The notes under the pieces are model-generated. The model searched no databases and was not told the DNA's origin. It saw only the letters and a program-made list of their open reading frames with translations. 64,000 nt of DNA, from positions 3,224,001-3,288,000 of the forward strand of contig NZ_CP049838.1 of assembly GCF_013085465.1 (NCBI RefSeq), written 5' to 3'. The DNA comes from Streptomyces asoensis. Its GTDB lineage: Bacteria; Actinomycetota; Actinomycetes; Streptomycetales; Streptomycetaceae. A program made the position numbers and the translations under genes. Each line of letters starts with the position of its first letter. Within the stretch, counting starts at the first letter, position 1. This document shows, in pieces, positions 19,032 to 26,534 of the stretch.

Positions 19032-19935
19032 CCGTCGTCGACCAGCCGTACAGCCGGTCGTCCAGCTCGCGCACACATGCCTCGTCCTGGTGCGGCGCGA
19101 GCTGCCGACGTACCTCCCGAACCCGGTCCATTCCCGTCGCGTACCAGGTCCGCTCCAGCTGATCGAGGGCGCGGACGGCGTACGCGCACGCTGCCTCGGC
19201 GTCGCCCACCGCGGCCTCGACGGCGGCCAGGTCGCCGAGGATGACCGACTGCTGCTTCTCCTCGGTCGGCTCCAGAGCGCCGAGGACGCCGAGGAGCGTC
19301 TCGCGGGCCTGCGGCAGGTGCCCCGCCCTGATCTGCGTGTTTCCCTTGAACGCCGCGAGCCTTACGGGCGAGAACCAGTCCAGCCACTCCGGGCTGTCGT
19401 ACCGGCTGCCCCTCGCGAGGAGGTCCTCAGCGTGCCCGATCAGATGCAGCGCTGTCCGCGTGTGCCCGCAGCGGGTCTCGCACTCCGCCTCGACAGCGTC
19501 CAGCCACGCGAGCAGCTCGGCGGAGGCCGGGCCCCGGCGGCCGTACGTCCGTGCGGCGACCATCCGTTCTACGGCCGCCTCCCGCTCGCCCTCCCATGCC
19601 GGAATGAACGCGGTGTGCGCGAGCACCGCGGCGCCAAGAAGGTGATCATCGGCTTCACCCGCGGCTTGGAGCGCCCTGAGCAAAGTCTGCTGCGCGCGCA
19701 GGGCGTCGCGCAGGTCGAAGAACTCAATTCGTCCGGTTAGCAGCCAGGTCTCTGCGAGGGCTGACGCGACGCGGCGCCTCGTCTGCCCAGCGGTCTCCGG
19801 CAGCAGCGCGCAGCCGAGGGCTGCGTGGGAGAGCGCGGCAGGGTGCAGGGTGGCCGGCGCCACGGACCAGTACAGGCGCCGGTGTGAGCGGGTCACGGCC
19901 TCGAAGTCGGCGGCGACTGAGGCCGAGGAGTCACG
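19012..19935 (-). pseudogene. XRE-type regulator, HTH lost: TPR-like C-terminal part only
   Basis: The frame carries the conserved C-terminal sensor part of a large Streptomyces regulator family: VAADFEAVTRSHRRLYWSV, ALAETWLLTGRIEFFDLRDAL, DDHLLGAAVLAHTAFIPAW and further TPR-like helices to the end. In relatives this follows an N-terminal XRE helix-turn-helix of roughly 150-180 residues. Here the space upstream is taken by a plus-strand gene starting at 19936 and no HTH is found. Only a GTG at 19896 without a proper RBS or a TTG at 19981 could start it. The DNA-binding half was probably lost by rearrangement. Confidence 0.6.
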
Positions 19936-20328
19936 ATGCCGAGCACACAGCTGCCGTCCGCCGCAGGATGCGTCCTGCAAGACGTCGGTCTGGAGTGGGA
20001 CGCCATCCGCGTACCGCGTCAGACCGGGCTCGCCGCGGTGGCCGTCCTCGGCCCGCAATGCGGCGCCGTCGTCGAATCCGGCGACTCCCGCTCGGTCGTG
20101 TACTTCTTCGTGCCGCGCGGAACCGCAAACGACTGGGAGCTGGAGAACACGAAGGCCCTCGGCCGCGGCAGCTCGGTGACAATTCCTCCGCCCCGCCGAA
20201 CGCAGGGGCCGGGCCCGCACTGGCGCATGTGCCCGGACCCCCACCGGCTCATGACCGACGCGAACGCGCTGCACACCGCTCTCACGGACGCGTTCGGCCC
20301 GCGACTCGGCGAGGAACGGGCCGGATGA
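19936..20328 (+). CDS. Conserved Streptomyces protein of unknown function (130 aa)
   Basis: ATG 19936 lies behind GAGGAGTCACG. MPSTQLPSAAGCVLQDVGLE starts the protein; later blocks are WDAIRVPRQTG, VYFFVPRGTANDW, IPPPRRTQGPGPHWRMCPDP and LHTALTDAFGPRL. It has no membrane segment. I recall similar proteins only from genomic-island settings in Streptomyces, usually next to the regulator family whose remnant lies divergently here. The ATGA overlap with the next gene shows an operon of three small genes. Confidence 0.72.
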   Translation: MPSTQLPSAAGCVLQDVGLEWDAIRVPRQTGLAAVAVLGPQCGAVVESGDSRSVVYFFVPRGTANDWELENTKALGRGSSVTIPPPRRTQGPGPHWRMCPDPHRLMTDANALHTALTDAFGPRLGEERAG

Positions 20329-20501
20329 AGGTCGCAGGAAAGCGCAGGTTTCTCGTTTACCGGGTCGATGTCTGGTATCGGGCACTGATGGATCACTGTC
20401 TCGGCTGCAAGGACTGCCGGGCCGACACGAACACGGAGTGCCCGGAGGCCAGGAGGCTACGGAGGGCGTGGCAGCATGCGCGAGGAGGCGAGACGGTATG
20501 A
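20325..20501 (+). CDS. Small Cys-containing protein, 58 aa
   Basis: The ATG overlaps the previous stop (ATGA). MKVAGKRRFLVYRVDVWYRA is followed by DHCLGCKDCRADTNTECPEA, a cluster of four Cys that could bind zinc or form disulfides, and a basic helix. It is translated in a chain with its neighbours. Function is unknown; it belongs to the island-type trio. Confidence 0.62.
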   Translation: MKVAGKRRFLVYRVDVWYRALMDHCLGCKDCRADTNTECPEARRLRRAWQHARGGETV

Positions 20502-20764
20502 CCGCCAATCTGGAACGGCCCCAGCCCGTACCCGGCTGCTCGGTCTGCGCGGCCTTGGCCGAGCAGCGGACGGCCGCAGCCGCAGAGTGCGACTACTCCC
20601 GGGTGTCCGACTGCGACGTCCGCATGCGCCGTCACCCGCATCAGAAGGGCCCCGATATCTCCCTGACTGCGGCCGCCGCCCGCGGACCGGGTCTCCCCAC
20701 CGGAACGCCGCAGGATGCAGACGAGAGCGTTTTCCTTGCGCGCAAGAAGACGTGGAAGTCTTGA
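20498..20764 (+). CDS. Small Cys/His-containing protein, 88 aa
   Basis: The ATG overlaps the stop of the 58-aa gene (ATGA). PGCSVCAALAEQRTAA and YSRVSDCDVRMRRHPH give C-x-x-C, Cys and His residues that may coordinate a metal. The last ~35 residues (LTAAAARGPGLPTG onward) look low in conservation, so the C-terminus may have been replaced when the element decayed. Function unknown. Confidence 0.58.
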   Translation: MTANLERPQPVPGCSVCAALAEQRTAAAAECDYSRVSDCDVRMRRHPHQKGPDISLTAAAARGPGLPTGTPQDADESVFLARKKTWKS

Positions 20765-20856
20765 TCGTTTGGCGTTGTGGGCTCCATGCGGACTCCGGAC
20801 GCAGGAGCGGCCTCCCAGGGTTTCTCCCGGAAGGCCGCTGACCTGCTGTTCAACCC

Positions 20857-20931
<75 letters not shown>

Positions 20932-20976
20932 GGGACGAGTCGACAGCCTACATTGCCCGGGGCCGTGCCCCGCAAA

Positions 20977-21012
20977 CCCGTATCCGGGGGTTAGCCCCAC
21001 CCCGGATACGGG
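20977..21012. terminator. 13-bp perfect stem-loop between tRNA-Val and the DUF4097 gene
   Basis: CCCGTATCCGGGG (20977-20989) pairs perfectly with CCCCGGATACGGG (21000-21012) around a 10-nt loop. It lies upstream of both the minus-strand tRNA and the plus-strand lipoprotein gene. It could be a terminator or a structured leader; no U tract follows. Confidence 0.5.
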
Positions 21013-21090
21013 AGCGCGCCGGATCCTCCGGCGGTCGGCGGCTCCCTAGTGTCGTCAGGGCAACGCCAAGCAGCCCAGGGGGAGATCACC

Positions 21091-21861
21091 ATGGCACGTA
21101 CGTCACTTTCGGTCCGCGCGGTCCTCGTCACCGGGGCCGTCGTGGTCCTGGCCGCCGGCACGACCGCCTGCGGCGCCGCCGCCGACGACGAGCATCCCGA
21201 TCACCGGTCCTTCGCCCTCCAGGGCAGCACGCTCACCATCGACTCCGACGACTCGGCGCTCGAGATCGTCGCGTCGGACACGGCCGAGGCGGGCAAGGTC
21301 GACGTCACCCGCTGGTTCCAGGGGTCGGTCACCATCGGCAAGGAGCCGAAGGTGACCTGGTCGATGAAGGACGACCGGCTGACGCTGCGGCTGCACTGCT
21401 CCGGCCTGGTCGCCGACTGCGCCGCCAAACACCGTGTCGAGGTGCCCCGGGGCGCCGCCGTGAAGGTCGAGGACGACGACGGCAGCGTCCGGGCACGGGG
21501 CTTCCGGGACGCGCTGAGCGTGCACGCCGAGGACGGCTCCGTGCAGGTCACCGACTCCAGCGGGCCGCTGGAGCTGCGCACCGAGGACGGTTCCGTACGC
21601 GCCGAGGTCTCCTCGCGCTCGGTGGACACCCGTACCGAGGACGGCTCGGTCCACCTCACCCTGGCCGCCGTACCGGACCGGGTGGAGTCCGTCAGCGAGG
21701 ACGGCTCGGTGACGATCACACTGCCCGAGGCGACCTACCGGGTGACCACGAAGACCGACGACGGCGGGGTGGACGTGTCCGTGCCACGCGACGAGTCCAG
21801 CGCGCATGTCGTCAGCGCACGCACCACCGACGGCAAAGTCACCGTCAGGAACGCGAACTAA
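21091..21861 (+). CDS. DUF4097 beta-helix protein, exported, possible lipoprotein
   Basis: ATG 21091 follows GGGGGAG (256 aa). Residues 1-32 are a signal sequence (VRAVLVTGAVVVLAAGTTAC) whose Cys could be lipidated, although the lipobox GTTAC is weak. The rest is a DUF4097 repeat domain: seven copies of an E/D-D-G-S-V unit spaced about 15-22 residues apart (EDDDGSVRA, EDGSVQV, EDGSVRA, EDGSVHL, EDGSVTI, DDGGVDV, TDGKVTV), as in a right-handed beta-helix. Function is unknown; such proteins are often neighbours of envelope-stress genes. Confidence 0.83.
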   Translation: MARTSLSVRAVLVTGAVVVLAAGTTACGAAADDEHPDHRSFALQGSTLTIDSDDSALEIVASDTAEAGKVDVTRWFQGSVTIGKEPKVTWSMKDDRLTLRLHCSGLVADCAAKHRVEVPRGAAVKVEDDDGSVRARGFRDALSVHAEDGSVQVTDSSGPLELRTEDGSVRAEVSSRSVDTRTEDGSVHLTLAAVPDRVESVSEDGSVTITLPEATYRVTTKTDDGGVDVSVPRDESSAHVVSARTTDGKVTVRNAN

Positions 21862-21935
21862 CCGACCCGTGTGTTCGTCCTTAACCGGTGGGAGAATGAC
21901 ACCGGGCAGGGCGGATCACAGCACGGGAGAGGGAT

Positions 21936-23333
21936 GTGACGGCGACACCAGCGCAGCCGTATTCGCCGTTGGTGCCGTCGCGCGCACAGCGCCGCCGTGC
22001 GCGCCGGGGACCGCATGCGCTCCGGGACACCCTCACCCTCGTCGCCCTTCCCCTCGTGGCCGCCCTCGCGCTGCCCGCCGCGTTCGCCGGCGGCGGCACA
22101 CGGCGCTGGTTCGGCGGGCGGGCGGAGGGACAGCGGGCCGAGGCCCAGGCCGCCAAGGACGCGGCGGCGGCCGCCTTCTACGAGCTGGACACCGCCCAGC
22201 GCGACCTGCGGATCTCGATCGAGACGATCAGGGCCGTGGACGACTCGCCGGCCGCCCGGCGCGCCGTCTCCGACTTCGAGGCCGTCGGCCGGCGGATCGA
22301 CGAGGCCAGCCACCAGTACATCGACGCCGTCGACGCCCATGACCTCGACCGGGACGACCTGGAGGCCTCGGCGGCCTCCCAGGCGCGCACCGAGCTGACC
22401 CGCGCCAAGGACGAGCTGGGCCGCGTCAAACAGGAGCTGGACAGGTTCGCCGACGGGCTGGGACCGCTGCTCGGCAAGGCCGAGACCCAGCTGGCCCGCC
22501 TCGCGCCCGCCGTGGAGAGGGCCCGGCAGGCGCTGCTGGCCGCCTCGAACGCGCTGGACGCCGTGCGGGAGAGCGGGCTGCGGGCGGACGGTCTCGCGGC
22601 GCGGCTGGCGGCGCTGGCGCCCGAGCTGACGAAGCTGAACCAGGGCGCGGGGCAGCACGGCGTGCCGCAGACGCTGGAGCGGGCGGAGCGGGTGGCGCGG
22701 GAGGCCGAGGCGGTCCGGGTGGAGGCGGAGCGGCTGCCCGAGCAGGCCGCCGAGATCGACCACCGGCTGGTCTCCCTGCGGACCCGCGCCCAGGCGCTGA
22801 CGACCCGCTCGGGGCAGGTGGAGCCGATCCTGAGCGAGCTGCGGCGGCGGTTCTCGGCCGCCTGCTGGCAGGACCTCCAGCACGTCCCCGACCAGGCCGG
22901 GGAGCACGTCCGGCAGGCCGAGGCGAAGCTCGCGGAGGCGCGCGTCGCGCGGGACGCGCAGCGCTGGCCGGACGCCACCGCGCTGCTGTCGACGGTGCGC
23001 GCCCTGCTGAACAGCACGGACGAGGCGGTCTCGGCCGCCGGTGACCGGCTGACCAGGCTGAACGCCGTGCAGAAGGATCCGCAGGCGGAGATCGACCGGA
23101 CCCGGTTCGCGATCCGGGACGCCCAGCGGCTGGCGATGGCGGGGCGCAACACCCCCGATCCCCGGCACGCGCGCCCGCTGGACGACTCGGTGGCCCGGCT
23201 GGAGCGGGCGATCGCCTCGCTGGAGGGCCGGCACCCCGACTACTGGCACTTCCTGACCGAGACGGAGGCCGTCCGGCGGGCGGTGGCGGATGTGGTGGCC
23301 GGGATCCGTGAGGAGCGCGGCACGGGCCACTGA
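21936..23333 (+). CDS. Membrane-anchored long coiled-coil protein
   Basis: GTG 21936 follows GGGAGAGG (465 aa). After a basic start (RAQRRRARRG) a single hydrophobic segment DTLTLVALPLVAALALPAAF lies at residues ~30-50. The remaining 400 residues are nearly all Ala/Glu/Arg/Leu-rich helix with heptad character (e.g. LTRAKDELGRVKQELDRFAD and LPEQAAEIDHRLVSLRTRAQ), a helical-bundle or coiled-coil scaffold. I know homologues only as hypothetical proteins of Streptomyces. It may organise the membrane or cell division; that is speculation. Confidence 0.8.
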   Translation: MTATPAQPYSPLVPSRAQRRRARRGPHALRDTLTLVALPLVAALALPAAFAGGGTRRWFGGRAEGQRAEAQAAKDAAAAAFYELDTAQRDLRISIETIRAVDDSPAARRAVSDFEAVGRRIDEASHQYIDAVDAHDLDRDDLEASAASQARTELTRAKDELGRVKQELDRFADGLGPLLGKAETQLARLAPAVERARQALLAASNALDAVRESGLRADGLAARLAALAPELTKLNQGAGQHGVPQTLERAERVAREAEAVRVEAERLPEQAAEIDHRLVSLRTRAQALTTRSGQVEPILSELRRRFSAACWQDLQHVPDQAGEHVRQAEAKLAEARVARDAQRWPDATALLSTVRALLNSTDEAVSAAGDRLTRLNAVQKDPQAEIDRTRFAIRDAQRLAMAGRNTPDPRHARPLDDSVARLERAIASLEGRHPDYWHFLTETEAVRRAVADVVAGIREERGTGH

Positions 23334-23413
23334 CATTGCCGTGGGCGCCCGGCGGGCGGATATTGAAGGTACGTACGGCCTCCATCGGCGCATCCACCCT
23401 CAGGGAGGCGGAG

Positions 23414-23917
23414 ATGGCCACACACGCAGTGCACGGCCGGTCCAGGCGGCGCATCAGGTTCGACGAGCACCTGCCCGTCGACCACCGTCTGAACCTGGTC
23501 TACCGGATCGGCGCCGGGCTGATGGGCCTGGGTCTGATCGCCTTCGGGATCTTCGGCATCGTCCACAACATCGGCTTCTTCGACACCGGCGGGGACGAGG
23601 TGTGGAGTCTCAACACCAACGGGGCGCTCAGCTGGCTGTCGGTCGCCGTCGGGCTGCTGCTGCTCGTGGGCATGGTGATCGGCGGGAACTTCGCCTCCAC
23701 GCTGAACATGACCCTCGGTGTCCTGTTCGTCGTGAGCGGCTTTTTGAACATGGCCCTGCTGGAGACGGACTACAACTTCCTGGCCTTCGAGATCCAGAAC
23801 TGCATGCTCAGCTTCGTGATCGGGATCCTGCTGCTCGTGTTCGGGATGTACGGCAGGGTGGGGTCCGCCCTGCCGCACGACAACCCGTACTGGCGGGCCC
23901 GCCACCCCGAGGAGTGA
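23414..23917 (+). CDS. DUF4383 membrane protein
   Basis: ATG 23414 is preceded by GGGAGGCGGAG (167 aa). After a short basic tail come VDHRLNLVYRIGAGLMGLGL, four TM helices, and FFDTGGDEVWSLNTNGALSW between the first two. The pattern of HNIGFFDTGG and NMTLGVLFVVSGFLNMALL fits DUF4383, a family of small actinobacterial integral membrane proteins with no assigned function. It follows the coiled-coil gene by 80 bp and may share its transcript. Confidence 0.87.
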   Translation: MATHAVHGRSRRRIRFDEHLPVDHRLNLVYRIGAGLMGLGLIAFGIFGIVHNIGFFDTGGDEVWSLNTNGALSWLSVAVGLLLLVGMVIGGNFASTLNMTLGVLFVVSGFLNMALLETDYNFLAFEIQNCMLSFVIGILLLVFGMYGRVGSALPHDNPYWRARHPEE

Positions 23918-23930
23918 CGGGCCGGCGGGA

Positions 23931-25103
23931 TCAGGTGCGGTAGGCGTAGAAGTACGCCGTCGGGTACGACGAGACGAGGCTCGCCACCGACCTGCGCAGG
24001 GTGTTGTTCGAGTGGTAGGTCACGTACGGCACGCCGCCGCTCTTGGCGGTGACGATCATCGTGTGGTCCTTGGACCCGTCGCGGTCGAAGTCCATCTGGA
24101 GGACGTCGCCGACCTCGAGCTGGTAGACGTTGGCGAGCGCGGTGGTCCGCTTGGAGTTCTGGGCGAACCAGGACCACTCGTTGACGCCGACGAACGAGTC
24201 CGACTGGATGTCGGCGTTGCCGAACCACCTGGTGTAGTCGTACACGTAGCCGGGGACGTGCTTCCAGCCGCCCGCCTTCAGCGACTGGCTGACGAAGTTG
24301 GTGCAGTCGCCGCCGGCGCCGTGGCCGTTGTAGTCCGGATAGTCCTTGTTGTAGACGTTCCAGTACTTCTCGGCGTAGGTCGCCATCGCCTTGTAGTCAT
24401 AGGCGGTGCCGGTCTTCGGGACGGCGGCCGGATTGCGGGTGGTCGCCGCGCGCGCGGCGTTCGGCATGGTGTCGTCCGCAGTCGTGGCCACCTTGACGGA
24501 CGTCGGCTTGGTGAGCGCGTTCACCGCGAGACCGCCCTGGTCGGTGTCGCGAATGTCCGTCAGCTGCCAGTTGCCCTGCCGGTCGGCCTTGAACGTCAGC
24601 TCGTGGTGGGCCTCGAAGCCGGTGCTCTTCGGCTCGTTGCCGCGGACCTTCTCGTAGGTCAGCGTCGTGCTCTCGGTGACCGCGGCCTTGGCGGTACGGC
24701 CGGTCACCCGCGTGGCGTTCAGGGTGACGGTGGTGCTGGCCTTGCTGTACTTCTCGCCGGCCTTCGCCAGCTTGTCCTTGCGGTCACCCAGCGTGGACAG
24801 AGCGGCGTCCTCGGTGCGGGCCGTGCCGGAGGACAGCTTGACGTCACCGGAGAAGCCGTCGGTCAGCGGCTTCGTCCGGTCTCCCTGCTTGCCGGCGACC
24901 AGGGCGTCGGTGCGGTCGGTGAAGACCGCGTCCGCCAGCCGCTGGAAGGTGGCCTTGGTCCCGGCGTCGACCTTGGGGTCGTCGACGACGGCGGCACCGG
25001 CGGACCAGTTCGGCAGCAGAGCCACTCCGGCGACGACCGAGGTGGCGGCTGCCCCGAGTATCGCGACGCGACGGCGAGTCGCGCTCAATTTCCTTGACTT
25101 CAC
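23931..25103 (-). CDS. Secreted protein with putative amidase domain (Amidase_6)
   Basis: GTG 25103 with GGGGAA 6 nt upstream begins a 390-aa preprotein. MKSRKLSATRRRVAIL and the following hydrophobic stretch form a signal peptide ending near WSAGA. A helical/beta N-domain (~40-230) resembling a stalk precedes the C-terminal amidase domain, whose nucleophile is in GGDCTNFVSQSLKAGGW and whose His are in DHTMIV and VTYHSNNTLRRSV. The Cys-His arrangement is that of NlpC/P60-like amidases in the PF12671 family. It is likely a wall-acting amidase. It is followed upstream by a deacetylase-like gene and a PBP, all on the same strand. Confidence 0.85.
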   Translation of the reverse strand: MKSRKLSATRRRVAILGAAATSVVAGVALLPNWSAGAAVVDDPKVDAGTKATFQRLADAVFTDRTDALVAGKQGDRTKPLTDGFSGDVKLSSGTARTEDAALSTLGDRKDKLAKAGEKYSKASTTVTLNATRVTGRTAKAAVTESTTLTYEKVRGNEPKSTGFEAHHELTFKADRQGNWQLTDIRDTDQGGLAVNALTKPTSVKVATTADDTMPNAARAATTRNPAAVPKTGTAYDYKAMATYAEKYWNVYNKDYPDYNGHGAGGDCTNFVSQSLKAGGWKHVPGYVYDYTRWFGNADIQSDSFVGVNEWSWFAQNSKRTTALANVYQLEVGDVLQMDFDRDGSKDHTMIVTAKSGGVPYVTYHSNNTLRRSVASLVSSYPTAYFYAYRT

Positions 25104-25201
25104 GGATGTTTCCCCTCTTGCCCCGGCGGAGGGATGCCGGGAAGGGCATCTTTGCATGGCGTGTGTGGCCGTTGTGAAGAGGGGACTCGGTTGAGGTTTG
25201 G

Positions 25202-26485
25202 TTACTTCACGACGGTCGACCAGTCCGGATTCTGCGCCGGATCCAGGGTGCGCAGCCGCTCGAGCGTCGCCGGCGTCTGCACGTCCATCCAGTCGGCCAA
25301 CTCCTGGAAGGACACGCACTTGACGTCCTTCTTGGTGCACACGTTCTCGATGACCTGGTCGACGGACTTCATGTAGATGCCGCCGTTCCACTCCTCGAAG
25401 TGGTTGCCGATGAACAGGGGGGCCCGGCTGCCGTAGTACACGCGGTTGAAGCCGGCCATGTAGGCGTCGACGGTCTCCTGCTCCCACGTCGGGTACTGGG
25501 CCGGGTCGCCCTCGACCTCGCCGTCGGACTGGTTGTAGAGGAAGTTGAAGTCCATGGACAGGCCCTGGTACTTGCCGCCGTCGTAGGGGAGCAGCTGGAG
25601 CGGGAAGTCCCAGATGCCGTTCTTCTTCGTCGGCCAGATCTGGAAGTCGCCGGTGGAGCTGGCGTCGTAGCGCCAGCCGTAGCTCTTGGCGGCCTTCAGC
25701 AGGTTCGCCTGGCCCTCAAGGCAGGGCGCGCGGCCGCCGACGACGGCCTTCTTGAAGTCGAAGGGCAGCGGGTCGATGTCCTTGTAGCCGGTGTTGGTCT
25801 TCCAGTTCTCCACGAAGGAGTAGAACTGGTCGATCTCGCTCTTCCACTCCTCGACGCTCCAGTCGGCGCCGCCCTTGGCGCCGCAGAAGTGGCCGTTGAA
25901 GTGGGTGCCGATCTCGTTCCCCTCCTTCCACGCCTCGCCGAGCTGCTCCAGCGTGGTGCGGATGTGGTCGTCGGTGGGGAAGCTGATGGCCGCCGTGCCC
26001 TTGGGGTGCTGGGGCGGGGAGTACAGGTCCTTCTTGCTCTTGGGCAGCAGGTAGATGCCGGTGAGGAAGAAGGTCATGTGGGCGTTGTACTCCTCGGCCA
26101 TCTTCCGGTAGTGCTCGAAGAGGCCGTCGTCGCCCATGAGCGCGCCGTCCCAGGAGAAGACCACGAACTGGGGCGGCTTCTCACCGGGCTTGAGCGGAAC
26201 CGCTTTCAACTGCCCCGTCTGCGGTCCGGTGTACGAGGTGGAGCCGTCCCCCAGGACCTTCGTCTTGCCGTCCCACTCCGGCTCCTTGGTGGCCCCCGCC
26301 GACGCCTTCTTGTTCTCCCCCGAGGACGCGGTCGGCGCGGTGTTCGTCGTGCGGTTGAGCACCAGGTAGCCGGCCACCAGGGACGCGACGACGAGGAGCG
26401 CCGCCAGCGTCAGGAACCCCGGATGCGTGGTGGCGGGGTGGCGCGTTGCCGGAGCCTTGCGGCGGCGGCCCGACGGTGACTTCAT
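25202..26485 (-). CDS. Membrane-anchored polysaccharide deacetylase-like protein
   Basis: The 427-aa protein has a basic cytoplasmic tail, one TM helix (FLTLAALLVVASLVAGYLVL, residues ~24-43) and an extracellular (beta/alpha) barrel. VVFSWDGALMGDDGLFEHYR replaces the usual TFDDG motif, and GNEIGTHFNGHFCG contains the H-x-x-x-H metal pair of NodB-type carbohydrate esterases; FIGNHFEEWNGGIYM near the end fits the catalytic His strand. Activity on peptidoglycan or another wall glycan is expected. The altered motif 1 makes the reaction less certain. It lies between the amidase gene and the PBP gene. Confidence 0.82.
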   Translation of the reverse strand: MKSPSGRRRKAPATRHPATTHPGFLTLAALLVVASLVAGYLVLNRTTNTAPTASSGENKKASAGATKEPEWDGKTKVLGDGSTSYTGPQTGQLKAVPLKPGEKPPQFVVFSWDGALMGDDGLFEHYRKMAEEYNAHMTFFLTGIYLLPKSKKDLYSPPQHPKGTAAISFPTDDHIRTTLEQLGEAWKEGNEIGTHFNGHFCGAKGGADWSVEEWKSEIDQFYSFVENWKTNTGYKDIDPLPFDFKKAVVGGRAPCLEGQANLLKAAKSYGWRYDASSTGDFQIWPTKKNGIWDFPLQLLPYDGGKYQGLSMDFNFLYNQSDGEVEGDPAQYPTWEQETVDAYMAGFNRVYYGSRAPLFIGNHFEEWNGGIYMKSVDQVIENVCTKKDVKCVSFQELADWMDVQTPATLERLRTLDPAQNPDWSTVVK

Positions 26486-26534
26486 GTGCGGATCATTCTC
26501 CGGATTTCGGGGACGCGGGTGCCCGTTTCGGTGG

